Shown: positions 8,993-17,818, counted from the stretch's first letter. The stretch is DNA of 64,000 nucleotides from Scleromatobacter humisilvae (GCF_023231945.1 NZ_JAJLJH010000001.1:1736001-1800000), one strand, 5' to 3'. A program made the numbers and translations. Notes: generated from the sequence alone by a model not told the origin.

Positions 8993-9640
8993 ATGAGCGA
9001 TTCAGAATCGACAACGGCGCCGCTGCAGAACCTCTATGGCCAGAAGCTTGGGCGAAAAGGCGCCGAGACGCGGGCCCGACTGATGAAGGCCGCGGCCAAC
9101 CTGCTCGAGAAGCGCTCCATCATGGAGCTCACGGTCGGAGACATTGCTTCCGCGGCTGGGACCTCCTCCTCCGCCTTCTATGTCTACTTCGATGACGTGA
9201 CGGAAGTCGTCCTGGCCGTGGCTCGCACCATCGAGCAGATGACGCCCGAGATCAAGGCGCTCCTCAGCGAGGCCTGGACTGCGGAGGATTCGATGGAGAA
9301 GTCGTTGGCCCTGGTCAAAGCCTACGTCGCGTTCTGGCAGGAACATCACGCCATCCTTCGTATCCGAAACTTGGCGGCCGACGAGGGCGACAAGCGGTTC
9401 GAGGAAGTGCGGCATGATGCGGTGGATCAGATCCACGGGCTCCTCCAAGCCCGCATTGAAGCAGCGGACAACGGCCTGGATCCATCGTCCGGCGCATCAG
9501 CTGTCCTCGTGCTGATCGAGCGGGTGGCCGTCATCGTGCGATTGCCGATTCGCAGAAAGCACTCCTCGCGAAACCAGCTCATGCAATCCGCGGCCTTCCT
9601 GGTATCAAACGCACTGTCTCCAAAGGCATCGCGGCGCTGA
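8993..9640 (+). CDS. TetR/AcrR family transcriptional regulator
   Basis: The 215-residue protein has an N-terminal TetR DNA-binding domain: GAETRARLMKAAANLLEKRS, then the helix-turn-helix MELTVGDIASAAGTSSSAFY and VYF. The rest is an all-helical ligand domain with no recognisable ligand signature. I take ATG 8993 as start; a TTG two codons earlier is less likely. It stands alone, divergent from the SDR unit and convergent with the MFS gene. It is the best candidate to bind the five 19-bp palindromes of this region, because it lies inside the cluster and closest to copy 3. This is inference. Confidence 0.92.
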   Translation: MSDSESTTAPLQNLYGQKLGRKGAETRARLMKAAANLLEKRSIMELTVGDIASAAGTSSSAFYVYFDDVTEVVLAVARTIEQMTPEIKALLSEAWTAEDSMEKSLALVKAYVAFWQEHHAILRIRNLAADEGDKRFEEVRHDAVDQIHGLLQARIEAADNGLDPSSGASAVLVLIERVAVIVRLPIRRKHSSRNQLMQSAAFLVSNALSPKASRR

Positions 9641-9673
9641 GCGCGCTTGCGTCGCGGCAACAGCACCCCGCAG

Positions 9674-10978
9674 TCATGCGGACACCATCACTCGGCTATC
9701 GGTATCGTCGATCCTCTGCTTGCGACGCAGATCGATGCCGGCCTGACGCCCGGCCAATGCAAACATACCTGCTGCGAGGACACCCAGGAACAACGTGCAG
9801 GCGAGCGCTTCGCGCAGGGAGCCCGGTCCGTCGAACAGGTCGCTGAGTTCACCGGTGATCAAGGGCCCCAAGCCAACTCCGACCAGATTGGTGAAAAGCT
9901 GCGATACAGCCGTGACACGCCCGCGGATCTGCACGGGTGTCAAGGTCAACAACAGACCATAGCCCGGGCCCAGCCATCCGCCCAGCAAGAATCCCATCAC
10001 GACCGCGCAGCCGACTGCCAGCCCCGCGTGCGGTGCGAACACCATGCCCAGACCGGCTAGCACCGCCAGCGCCATCATCACGCTCGGCACGATTGCAAGT
10101 CTGCCGGGCGCGCCGAGTGAGACGCGATCGGCAAGCGGACCTGCTACGGCCGATCCAACAGCCTGGCCGACACCCGCCACCATGGCAACGACCAGCCCCG
10201 CTTGCCTGGGGTCGAGTCCGTGCAGCCGGATCAGGAACGAAGCGGTCCAGGTCCACAGCGACGACATCAACATCGCGGCCAGGATGATCGCCACCGTGAG
10301 CAACAGCACGGAGCGATTCTTCAGGAAGTGTGCCGCCACCCCGACAACCTCGCCAGGCCCAGTCGCGGCCACAGCATCGAATGAGCCGCGGCGCGGTTCC
10401 TTGAAGACGGCCAGAATGACGGCCGCCAGCAGCAGCCCAGGCAGTCCTGCGACAAAGAACATCGTGCGCCAGCCGAAGCGATGCGCGACGATGGCGCCGA
10501 GCACGAAGACCAGACCCGTTCCGATCGCCGTGCTGAGATAGAACAACCCGATCGCAGACGCCCTCCGACGTGGCGGGAAGTAGTCAGAGATCAGCGACAG
10601 GCAGTTGGGGGATGAACCCGCTTCGGCTCCGCCGACGGCTAGTCTCGCCAGCAGCAGGCTCGTATAACTCGTCGCAAAGCCGCTCAATGCCGTCATGCTG
10701 CTCCACGCGACCAGCAGCACGCCGAGCATCCTCGCACGATTGACGCGATCTACGAGCCATCCCATCGGGATCACCGCGGCGGCGAACGCCGCCGAATGCG
10801 CGAGCCCGCTCAATGCGCCTACAGCACGATCACTTAGCGCAAATTCCTTCTTGATCGGCTCGACGAGGGCCGAGACGATGTTGCGATCGACCGTGTGCAG
10901 CGTGTACACGAGCGTCAGAACGCCCAACGCCACCCACTGCGATCTGGAGACACGCCCTGAAGTTGAATTCGAAGTCAT
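9674..10978 (-). CDS. MFS transporter, first paralogue
   Basis: The 434-residue protein has twelve predicted hydrophobic segments and the MFS loop 2-3 motif GWLVDRVNRARM, a D-R-x-x-R/K type signature. Its second segment follows the phrase TLVYTLHTVDRN, common in aromatic-acid or hexuronate-type MFS permeases. It most likely imports the substrate of the catabolic cluster across the inner membrane. The start is ATG 10978; the frame extends upstream without a ribosome binding site. It is clearly paralogous to the transporter at 12612-13913 (about two thirds identical over the N-terminal 140 residues by eye). Confidence 0.92.
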   Translation of the reverse strand: MTSNSTSGRVSRSQWVALGVLTLVYTLHTVDRNIVSALVEPIKKEFALSDRAVGALSGLAHSAAFAAAVIPMGWLVDRVNRARMLGVLLVAWSSMTALSGFATSYTSLLLARLAVGGAEAGSSPNCLSLISDYFPPRRRASAIGLFYLSTAIGTGLVFVLGAIVAHRFGWRTMFFVAGLPGLLLAAVILAVFKEPRRGSFDAVAATGPGEVVGVAAHFLKNRSVLLLTVAIILAAMLMSSLWTWTASFLIRLHGLDPRQAGLVVAMVAGVGQAVGSAVAGPLADRVSLGAPGRLAIVPSVMMALAVLAGLGMVFAPHAGLAVGCAVVMGFLLGGWLGPGYGLLLTLTPVQIRGRVTAVSQLFTNLVGVGLGPLITGELSDLFDGPGSLREALACTLFLGVLAAGMFALAGRQAGIDLRRKQRIDDTDSRVMVSA

Positions 10979-11163
10979 GACGCAGTATTGGTTCCAATGC
11001 AGTTGCAGAAGGCACGTCCGTTGGCGCAGACGGCGCACGACACCTTCGTGACGAACACTCCGCAGGAGGGGGGATCATTCCGGGCCACCACCTCGCCATC
11101 GGGCCACAGCAGCAACGGCATTGACACCGACGTCGCGATCGAGCGACCGCGACGCCGAGTCGA

Positions 11164-11910
11164 TCAGGACAGCATCACGCCACCGTCGACAATGATCTCG
11201 CTTCCCGTGATGAACGATGCGTCATCCGACAGCAGAAACGCGACGGTCTTGGCGATCTCACCCGGGCGGCCGACGCGCTTCATCGCAGTGAGCGCAGCGA
11301 ATACCTCCACGCGGCCGGGCACCTTGAGCATCAGCGGCGTCTCGATGGGCCCCGGAGAAACGGCGTTGACGCGCACGCCCCGGGTGGCGTATTCGATCGC
11401 GACCGATTTCGTGATACCCAGCACCGCATGCTTGCTCGCGGTATAGGCATCGCGGCGGACCAGCCCCAGGTGTCCGAAGATCGACGCGGTGTTCACCACC
11501 GCCCCGCCGCCACTGGCTTCGATCGCTGGCAGCTGGTACTTCAGGCCGTAGAAGATCGCATCGAGATTGACGGCCATCGTGCGGCGCCAATCCTCGACGT
11601 CGACTTCAGGAAGGGATGCCAATGCGCCGCTGATTCCCGCGTTGTTCACCGCAAGGTGCAGCGCGCCATAGTTCTGGACAGCCGCCTCGACAAGGATCTT
11701 CTGATCCGACACGGAGGCCACATCCGCACGAACGGCGATCGCCTCGCCGCCCGCCTCGCGGATGGACGCGGCAACGCTCCGAACGCCCTCCTCGTCGAGA
11801 TCGACGACCACGACCTGGGCTCCTCGCGAAGCGAGCTCGTGCGCGGTGGCCGCGCCAATTCCAGCGCCCGCACCGGTCACGATGGCTACCTTGCCTTCAA
11901 ATGTCTTCAT
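11164..11910 (-). CDS. short-chain dehydrogenase/reductase (SDR), second paralogue
   Basis: The 248-residue SDR carries TGAGAGIGAATA near residue 13, NNAG and the catalytic YTASKHAV; VVVDLDEEG after strand 2 again points to NAD. It ends ITGSEIIVDGGVMLS. It is very similar along its length to the SDR at 7449-8198, so the two arose by duplication or were recruited as a pair for successive or alternative substrates. It lies between an MFS gene and the broken isochorismatase-type gene, all on the minus strand, which suggests one transcription unit. Confidence 0.93.
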   Translation of the reverse strand: MKTFEGKVAIVTGAGAGIGAATAHELASRGAQVVVVDLDEEGVRSVAASIREAGGEAIAVRADVASVSDQKILVEAAVQNYGALHLAVNNAGISGALASLPEVDVEDWRRTMAVNLDAIFYGLKYQLPAIEASGGGAVVNTASIFGHLGLVRRDAYTASKHAVLGITKSVAIEYATRGVRVNAVSPGPIETPLMLKVPGRVEVFAALTAMKRVGRPGEIAKTVAFLLSDDASFITGSEIIVDGGVMLS

Positions 11911-11968
11911 GTGAGTCTTCTCTCAGTCCGTCCCGACGGGTTCGCAACGCGCTGGCGGATGCCGTTCG

Positions 11969-12543
11969 TCAGCCCAGCATTTCCATCAATTGCGCCGTCG
12001 TTCGCACGCGACCCAGCAGAGGGAAGATCGCGTTCGCGGCGAAAGCGTGCATCTCCGCGGCGACGCTCGTGATGGCATCTTCCACGAAGATCAGCTCGTA
12101 GCCCAGCTCCCAGGCCGACCTGGCGGTGGACTCGACGCCCATGTTGGTGGCGACGCCCGTCAGCACGATCGTCTTGATGCCACGGCGGCGGAACTGCAGG
12201 TCGAGCTCCGTGCCATGGAACGCGCTCCATTGGCGCTTGGTGATCTTGATGTCGCTCGCGGCCACTTCGAGTTCCTTGGACAGCACGGCGAAGTCGGGGG
12301 GCAGTCCGTCCTCCAACCGAGCCATCGGACGATCGACGCTCTGCTTCAGTGCGTCGGCGAAGTCGCTTGCCCACGTCACGTTGGTCAGAGCGACGACGGA
12401 CTTGCGCTCTCGGAAGCGCTCGCGAGCCGGTCGGTGCGCGCGACGATGTCCGCGCCCGTGTGCGGCGCCAGAGGTATCCGCAGGATGCCCTCCTGGAGAT
12501 CGATGGCGACCAGGGCCGTGGTGTCGGCGGCGAGTTGGGTCAT
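11969..12543 (-). pseudogene. isochorismatase-like cysteine hydrolase, frame-shifted
   Basis: The gene starts at ATG 12543 with ribosome binding site AAGGAA and reads MTQLAADTTALVAIDLQEGI, the N-terminus of isochorismatase-like hydrolases (catalytic Asp in ID-x-Q). Near 12420 the frame runs into a stop at 12385, while the next frame continues as ERFRERKSVVALTNVTWASD and contains the catalytic stretch TGVATNMGVESTARSAWELG. In this family the nucleophilic Cys normally precedes the T-x-R region (G-V-x-T-x-x-C-V-x-x-T); here Asn-Met occupies that place, so the lineage may lack the Cys. A single missing base near 12422 explains the split. Either the gene is a recent pseudogene or the base is a sequencing error. 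Confidence 0.85.
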
Positions 12544-12611
12544 GGCAGTTCCTTCAAGAGAGTCAGCGGTTGAGTGAAGGGAATTGGCGACAGCGGCGGC
12601 ATTGGATGAGC

Positions 12612-13913
12612 TCAAGCACGCGCAGCAGCCGCAGGCACTTGCCCCGAGGCGTCGATACGGGTCATGTCACCCTTGGCATACCAGCCTGCCAGGGCGAACA
12701 GCACGGCCGCCAGGACGCCGACGATCATCGTCAGCGCGATGGCCAGGCGAAGTGAATCCGACCCGCCAATGTGATCGCTCAGTGCCCCCGTCAGCAAAGG
12801 GCCGAGTCCTGCGCCAACCAAGTTGCTGAGCAACTGGGAGGTTGCGGTGACCCGCCCCCGCATCGAAACGGGTGTCAACGTCAGCAGCATGCCGTAGCCG
12901 GGTCCGAACCAGCCGCCGAGCATGACTCCCATCAACAGTGCAAAGCCGATGGCCGTGGGCGCCGTCGGAGCGAACAGCATGCCGAAGGCCGCGAGCACCG
13001 ACAGCGCGGTCGTGGCGCTCGGCACGAAGGCGAGTCGGCTCGGTACGCCGTGTGAGAGGCGGTCGGCCAGGGGCCCGGCCGTCGATGAGCCCAAAGCCAT
13101 GCCGACGCCTGCGGCAATCGCGATCACCAAGCCCGCTTGCTTCGGCTCGAGCCCGTGGATCCGGATCAGGAACGAGGCCGTCCAAGTCCAGAGAGAAGAC
13201 ACGAGCATCGCCGCCAGCATCACGGCCATGACCAGCACGAGTACTGAGCGGTTCCGCAAGATGTGACGAATGGCATCGTCCATGCCCGCGCCGTTCAGTG
13301 CCCCGTCCGTCTCGAACCTGCCCCGGGCGGGCTCTCGGAGGAACAGGAGCAACAGGCAGGCGACGACGATCCCGGGCACGCCGGCAGCGAAGAACATTGC
13401 ACGCCAACCGTGGTGCTGAGCGACCGCCGCACCGACCAGGAACACCACGCCGGTTCCGAGGGCGGTGCTGAGATAGAACACCCCGATGGCCGACGCCCGC
13501 CTGCTGGGAGGGAACAGATCGGAGATGAGCGACATACATGTCGGCGACGTGCCCGCCTCCGCGCCTCCGACTCCCAGCCGCGCCACAAGGAGGCCCAGAT
13601 AGCTCGTGGCGACACCGCTCAGCGCGGTCATGACGCTCCACGTCGCAAGCAGCGAAGCCAGCAGCCGCGTGCGATTGACCCTGTCAGCCAGCCAGCCGAC
13701 AGGAAGCACCGCAATGGCAAAGGCAATGGAATGCGCCAGGCCACTCAATGCCCCCATGCCGCGATCGCTGACCTTGAACTCATGCTTGATGGGCTCGACC
13801 AATGCGGATATGACGTTCCGGTCCATCGTGTGCAGCATGTACACGAGAGTCAGTAGGGCCAGGGCACGCCATTGGGAGGAGTCGATGCGCAGGGTATCGG
13901 CCTCAGCGCTCAT
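12612..13913 (-). CDS. MFS transporter, second paralogue
   Basis: The 433-residue protein is a twelve-segment MFS permease with GWLADRVNRTRLL as the loop 2-3 signature and the same TLVYMLHTMDRN start region as the transporter at 9674-10978. Long blocks such as VGGAEAG, FYLSTALGTG and the end region match the paralogue. The start ATG 13913 overlaps the end of a possible 56-codon frame by 11 bases. Two near-identical permeases in one cluster suggest substrate and product, or two related substrates. The operator candidate at 14230 lies upstream of this unit. Confidence 0.92.
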   Translation of the reverse strand: MSAEADTLRIDSSQWRALALLTLVYMLHTMDRNVISALVEPIKHEFKVSDRGMGALSGLAHSIAFAIAVLPVGWLADRVNRTRLLASLLATWSVMTALSGVATSYLGLLVARLGVGGAEAGTSPTCMSLISDLFPPSRRASAIGVFYLSTALGTGVVFLVGAAVAQHHGWRAMFFAAGVPGIVVACLLLLFLREPARGRFETDGALNGAGMDDAIRHILRNRSVLVLVMAVMLAAMLVSSLWTWTASFLIRIHGLEPKQAGLVIAIAAGVGMALGSSTAGPLADRLSHGVPSRLAFVPSATTALSVLAAFGMLFAPTAPTAIGFALLMGVMLGGWFGPGYGMLLTLTPVSMRGRVTATSQLLSNLVGAGLGPLLTGALSDHIGGSDSLRLAIALTMIVGVLAAVLFALAGWYAKGDMTRIDASGQVPAAAARA

Positions 13914-14073
13914 AGCACGCACTCCGGACAAGCGATCCGATTGCCCGAGCGACCACTCGAACGGTGCCGCTCGGCCACTCCTGCGCCGCAGAAGGCGTCC
14001 TCGTCCCGATTCCGCCCGGGAGAGCCAGCGCCACCCGCCGCGCATCGGGAAGCTTGAGAGCACACACTTTCAT
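13903..14073 (-). CDS. possible small gene or remnant, 56 residues
   Basis: This short frame starts at an ATG with a good ribosome binding site (TGGAGACGAA) and overlaps the MFS start by 11 bases. Its first residues, MKVCALKLPDARRVALALPG, recall the N-terminus of fumarylacetoacetate-hydrolase-family proteins, but the frame ends after 56 codons, far short of that family. It may be the leftover of a deleted gene, a leader peptide coupling to the transporter, or chance. Confidence 0.3.
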   Translation of the reverse strand: MKVCALKLPDARRVALALPGGIGTRTPSAAQEWPSGTVRVVARAIGSLVRSACYER

Positions 14074-14229
14074 TTCGTCTCCAGAGCTCAAACGAGCGTT
14101 TTCTCGCCCTGCAGCGCTTGCGCCAGAAGGCGCCGCGTTGCTGCGGCACGCTGATGCCGCCATCAGCGCGCCCCGACAGCCTGGCGATCTGCGTCGCCTG
14201 GGCTCTCGCTATGCCTTGAGTCGCAGTAT

Positions 14230-14248
14230 AACTGGCACATCGTCAGTT
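14230..14248. promoter_or_regulatory. palindromic operator candidate, copy 4
   Basis: AACTGGC-ACATC-GTCAGTT matches the perfect copy in 13 of 14 arm positions. It lies upstream of the leftward unit containing the second MFS gene. The surrounding stretch 14074-14679, about 600 bases, holds no convincing gene; frames there lack ribosome binding sites and family resemblance. Confidence 0.6.
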
Positions 14249-14679
14249 TTCATAGTGAAAGCACCTACACCGAGTGCGCAACTTTATTTGTCTTCATTAG
14301 TTGATTACATTTCATTTTTTGGCAGCAGGCATCTGCAGCCGCCGGCAATCAGGCGGGATCGCGCGCCGGGATAGCTTGACTCCAGCGACCATCGCCGCAG
14401 TTTCGCGATCTGTCTGAGGTTCGCTGACCCAGCGCCATCAGGACAACCCGCCGACCGGCTCATTGAGCCATCGATGCGACACGCATATGCTTCGCACCCG
14501 GAACGTTCCAGGGCCGGATTCATCGTAGGAATCGAGGCTCGCGGCGCCTCTCGGTGCACTGCTGAGTGCGCGCCGCCGAAGCCGGAATCGAGACAGCCGC
14601 GATAAGCCGCCCCGACGGCGCGCTCGACAAGTACAACCGTTCCGCAGCCTTGCGCCGTGGATCCAGATGAGCGACGTAC

Positions 14680-15318
14680 TCAGGACACCAGCGATTCGTC
14701 AGCCGAGACGAAGTTCAAGGCGTTGATTTCGGCACTTGCGGCGCGCATTGCTTCGGCGCGTACCGCATCACCCATCGCCAGTCCCTCTGCCCGGACGATA
14801 CGAATGTCCGTGATGCCGAGGAAGCCGAACATCACTTGCAGGTAGCTCTCCTGGTGTTCCATCGCGCGGGCCGCTTCGCTCGTGGAGTAGACGCCGCCTC
14901 GGCTTGACGCGATGAACACAGTCTTGCCGGTCGCCAGCCCAACAGCGCCTCTGTCGGTGTACTTGAACGTGCGACCGGCTTGCGCGATTCGATCGATCCA
15001 CGCTTTGAGTTGGCTGGGCACGTTGAAGTTGTATAGCGGCGCACCGACGATGATCAGGTCCGCGGACAGGAACTGCGAGACCAACGCTTCGGAGGTCGCG
15101 TTTTCACGTCGCTGGACGCTGGACAGTTCGGCCGACTGTCCAGCAGCAAATCCCAGCGAATCTGCATTCAAGTGACCAGGAGGGTCCGCAGCCAGGTCAA
15201 GGTACTCGACATCAATGCCAGGATTGGCTGTCACGATCTTTGCCCTGATTTTCGTCGTAAGTTGCCGTGATGCAGACATCGCGCCCAGGACGCTTGAATC
15301 GATGTGAAGCAGTTTCAT
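14680..15318 (-). CDS. FMN-dependent NADH:quinone oxidoreductase/azoreductase (AzoR-like)
   Basis: The 212-residue protein has the flavodoxin-like fold of AzoR: MKLLHIDSSVLGAMSASRQL at the N-terminus for FMN phosphate binding, the APLYNFNVPSQLKAWIDRI stretch and SSRGGVYS around the isoalloxazine site. AzoR-type enzymes reduce quinones and azo compounds with NADH by a two-electron mechanism, which would fit detoxification of quinones made during aromatic degradation. The start ATG 15318 has ribosome binding site AGGAGA. It follows two carboxymuconolactone-decarboxylase-fold genes and is probably the last gene of that unit. Confidence 0.92.
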   Translation of the reverse strand: MKLLHIDSSVLGAMSASRQLTTKIRAKIVTANPGIDVEYLDLAADPPGHLNADSLGFAAGQSAELSSVQRRENATSEALVSQFLSADLIIVGAPLYNFNVPSQLKAWIDRIAQAGRTFKYTDRGAVGLATGKTVFIASSRGGVYSTSEAARAMEHQESYLQVMFGFLGITDIRIVRAEGLAMGDAVRAEAMRAASAEINALNFVSADESLVS

Positions 15319-15441
15319 GATCTCTCCTTGAAGACGCGATACGACCGGGCTTCCTTCAGAGGCGCTCGTCCTCGACGGATCGCGGGGATGGGATGTTTCG
15401 TTGTTGGGACGGCGCTGCACGAGTGCAGTCGTATCTCGGGA

Positions 15442-16101
15442 TCACGCCTTCTTGTCGACGCCGTATCGCGCCGAGAAGGCGCCGAGATCTTTTCCCGGAG
15501 GAAGTGGAACTTCGATGACACGCTCGGGAACGTCGTCGAATTCCAAACGCAATGCCTTGATGAACGCCGCGTGCTGCATGTAGCTGCAGATGAAGTACGT
15601 GAGCTCCATGATGTCCTCGTCCCCCAAGTGCTTCTGCAGCTCGGAAAAGACTCCGTCGGGCACTCGCCCGAAGTCTTGGACGACCGCGTCGGTGTAAGCC
15701 AGCACGGCGCGCTGCTGTGCCGTCCAGATGTCGGCGACCGCCCACGAGGGAAGAGAATCAATCTGCTCTTCGCTCAGTCCCATGCGGCGCAGCGCCTTGC
15801 AACGTTGCGAGAAGACGAACTGGCTGCCCGCAATGAACGCCATCCGGCCAATGGCAAGCTCACGCAGGTCGCTGGCAAGCAGACTGACCGATCGGTCTGC
15901 AAAGAAGCCGTACATCTTCGGCAGGTCCAGCGCGTGATCGAACACATAGGGTCGCAAGGCGAGCGTGGTCCACCAGTGTCCGGGCGAGCCCGATTCGGTA
16001 CCGGGATGCCGGACGGGGCAGCGTCCGTTGAAGACCGCGTCGTAGTACATCTGCGCGCGCGGATGTGCTTCCGACAATGGCATTTGCTTGACACGAGGCA
16101 T
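15442..16101 (-). CDS. carboxymuconolactone decarboxylase-fold protein, copy A
   Basis: The 219-residue protein belongs to the AhpD/carboxymuconolactone-decarboxylase superfamily. Conserved segments are HWWTTLALRPYVFDH, the helical LRELAIGRMAFIAGSQFVFSQRCKALRRMG core, and WTAQQRAVLAYTDAV. The C-x-x-C pair of AhpD peroxidases is not present in the core (the corresponding place reads FSQRCKA), so a peroxidase role is doubtful and a lyase/decarboxylase or binding role more likely. It is paralogous to the adjacent gene at 16182-16841 and shares its start MPR-K and end (PPGKDL, then YGVDKK). Confidence 0.85.
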   Translation of the reverse strand: MPRVKQMPLSEAHPRAQMYYDAVFNGRCPVRHPGTESGSPGHWWTTLALRPYVFDHALDLPKMYGFFADRSVSLLASDLRELAIGRMAFIAGSQFVFSQRCKALRRMGLSEEQIDSLPSWAVADIWTAQQRAVLAYTDAVVQDFGRVPDGVFSELQKHLGDEDIMELTYFICSYMQHAAFIKALRLEFDDVPERVIEVPLPPGKDLGAFSARYGVDKKA

Positions 16102-16181
16102 GGAGTTCTCCTTGGGGTTTTCAGTCGGCGCCAGGACCGCTGCGGCGGGTAACGGCTAGGGCGATTGACGTTGATCGATTC

Positions 16182-16841
16182 CTACGGCCTTCTGTCGACG
16201 CCGTGCAGCGTCGCGAACGCCTCAAGATCCTTGCCAGGCGGAACGGGCACCTCGACAACCCGCTCGGGAACGTCGTCGAACTCGAGGCGCAGCGCCTTGC
16301 AGAAGGTGGCATGCAGCATGTAGCCCGTGATGTGATAGGTCAGTTCGACGATGTCCTCGTCCGTATGAAGTCGCCGGAGCTCCTCGAAGACGCCGTCGGG
16401 GGCGCGCCCAAGGCCGTAGACCACCGCATCGGTGTACGCCAAGATGACGCGCTGAGCCGGCGTCCAAATGTCCGAGACTGCCCAGGACGGAATCCCGGCG
16501 ACGTGGGCATCGGTGAGTCCCGTGCGGCGCATGGCCTTGCAGTGTTGGGAGTAGACGAATTGGCTTCCCACGACGTAGCCCGTCCGGGTGATGGCGATTT
16601 CGCGCACCTGCTTGTCGAGTTCGCTCACCGAACCCTCGGCGAACAGGCCATACATCTTCAGATGATCGGCCGCATGGTCGAACACGTACGGTCGCAGCGC
16701 GATGGTCGTCCACCAATGACCCGGCGAGCCTGAATCGGTACCAGGATGCTCGACGGGGCACCGTCCGTGAAAGAGTTTTTCGTAATACTCGCGGGCGCGT
16801 GGATGCGCCGTCGCGAGAGGCTGCTGTTTGAGTCTGGGCAT
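16182..16841 (-). CDS. carboxymuconolactone decarboxylase-fold protein, copy B
   Basis: This is a 219-residue paralogue of the downstream gene, the same length and alignable from end to end. It carries HWWTTIALRPYVFDH, the core VREIAITRTGYVVGSQFVYS followed by QHCKAMR, and WTPAQRVILAYTDAV. As in copy A, a single Cys (QHC) replaces the C-x-x-C motif. Tandem copies of equal length suggest a recent duplication or a heteromeric enzyme. It starts 31 bases after the VOC gene's stop, and a second palindromic operator family member (17565) lies upstream of the whole unit. Confidence 0.85.
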   Translation of the reverse strand: MPRLKQQPLATAHPRAREYYEKLFHGRCPVEHPGTDSGSPGHWWTTIALRPYVFDHAADHLKMYGLFAEGSVSELDKQVREIAITRTGYVVGSQFVYSQHCKAMRRTGLTDAHVAGIPSWAVSDIWTPAQRVILAYTDAVVYGLGRAPDGVFEELRRLHTDEDIVELTYHITGYMLHATFCKALRLEFDDVPERVVEVPVPPGKDLEAFATLHGVDRRP

Positions 16842-16871
16842 GGTTTCTCCTGGGCGTTGCGCATCAGCCGA

Positions 16872-17477
16872 CTACGCCACGGCCGTCTTCTGGCGCTCCA
16901 GATAGGCCGGTCGGTCGTTGACCGTGGCAGGCGCGTGCAGAACGTCGGTATCCCGCATTGGGCGAGCCCAGCCGGCGAACTCGAGCTGGATGCCATCCGG
17001 GTCCTGGAAATAGATGGAGCTCACCCACAGGGTCGGATGCTTCCTGGTGAAGCTGTGGCCCTCCGGGCTGTCGTCGTGGTGCAGCACCTTCGAAACCTTG
17101 ATGCCCGCCTTCGTCAGCTTCTCCATGTAGGCCGGCAGCATCTCGGCGTCCACGTCGAACGCGACGTGATTCATCGAGCCCACGGCAGTTGTCACATTGC
17201 CCATGTCACCCATATGAGTCTTCGGCACGGTAATGCCCTTTTCGACCTCGGGCGCATCGGGGAACCAGAAGAACGCGAGTGAGGCTCCGTTGCCTGCATC
17301 GAAGAAGAAGTGCTGGCCCATGCCGGCATTCAGGTCGCAGGTCTTGATCAATGGCATACCCAGGATGCCTTGGTAGAAGTCCACAGTCTTCTTCATGTCC
17401 CGGCAGACCAGAGCCAGATGGTTCAGGCCGCGGATATCGAAGTGAGGATTTTTCTTCGCAGAGAGGTTCGTGAACAT
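16872..17477 (-). CDS. VOC (glyoxalase/extradiol dioxygenase-like) family protein
   Basis: The 201-residue protein has two vicinal-oxygen-chelate half-modules: GLNHLALVCRDMKKTVDFYQ with LGMPLI, and GSMNHVAFDVDAEMLPAYME. Metal ligands are likely the His in GLNHLAL, the His in MNHVAF and the Glu in QLEFAGW. The family includes glyoxalases, extradiol ring-cleavage dioxygenases and isomerases; which applies is not clear. Start ATG 17477 has GAAAGG at suitable spacing; an ATG at 17483 is possible. It is the first gene of the unit with both carboxymuconolactone-decarboxylase-fold genes and the azoreductase. Confidence 0.87.
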   Translation of the reverse strand: MFTNLSAKKNPHFDIRGLNHLALVCRDMKKTVDFYQGILGMPLIKTCDLNAGMGQHFFFDAGNGASLAFFWFPDAPEVEKGITVPKTHMGDMGNVTTAVGSMNHVAFDVDAEMLPAYMEKLTKAGIKVSKVLHHDDSPEGHSFTRKHPTLWVSSIYFQDPDGIQLEFAGWARPMRDTDVLHAPATVNDRPAYLERQKTAVA

Positions 17478-17564
17478 GTTCATGCCTTTCGTGGGATGGT
17501 GTGGGCGCGTTCTGAACGTGGCCAACCGAGGCGCGAGTTGCACGCTCTTGCTGAGCCATGTCTC

Positions 17565-17583
17565 CACTGATCGCTAGTCAGTC
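17565..17583. promoter_or_regulatory. palindromic operator candidate, copy 5
   Basis: CACTGAT-CGCTA-GTCAGTC retains the core ACTGA-N7-TCAGT of the family exactly. It lies 88-106 bases upstream of the VOC gene start. It is separate from the two C-C-T-A-C sites nearer the adjacent TetR gene, which suggests dual control of this intergenic region. Confidence 0.5.
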
Positions 17584-17594
17584 CAGTCAGAATA

Positions 17595-17720
17595 CCTACG
17601 ACCTTGTAGGTCGTCTATATTGGCTCAAAAAACCCATCCAATGAGTGTTGTTTTGCGAGCTGCTGAGCAGCGGAACATGTCCTTCGATGCCTGCGTTCAA
17701 GCTACCTACTCCCTAGTAGC
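17595..17720. promoter_or_regulatory. paired inverted-repeat operators in the VOC/TetR divergent region
   Basis: Two 16-base sites share the pattern CCTAC-N6-GTAG(G/C): CCTAC-GACCTT-GTAGG at 17595-17610 and CCTAC-TCCCTA-GTAGC at 17705-17720. They lie between the VOC gene (minus) and the TetR gene (plus), the usual arrangement for an autoregulating TetR repressor that also controls the divergent operon. Confidence 0.6.
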
Positions 17721-17818
17721 CAGTTGATACAATCTCGCCTGCTAAGCGATGCACCGGCCCGCGACCTTCTGCAACGTCGTTGATCGGATGGCGTAGGTGA
17801 GTCAATGGAGGAACGGAA

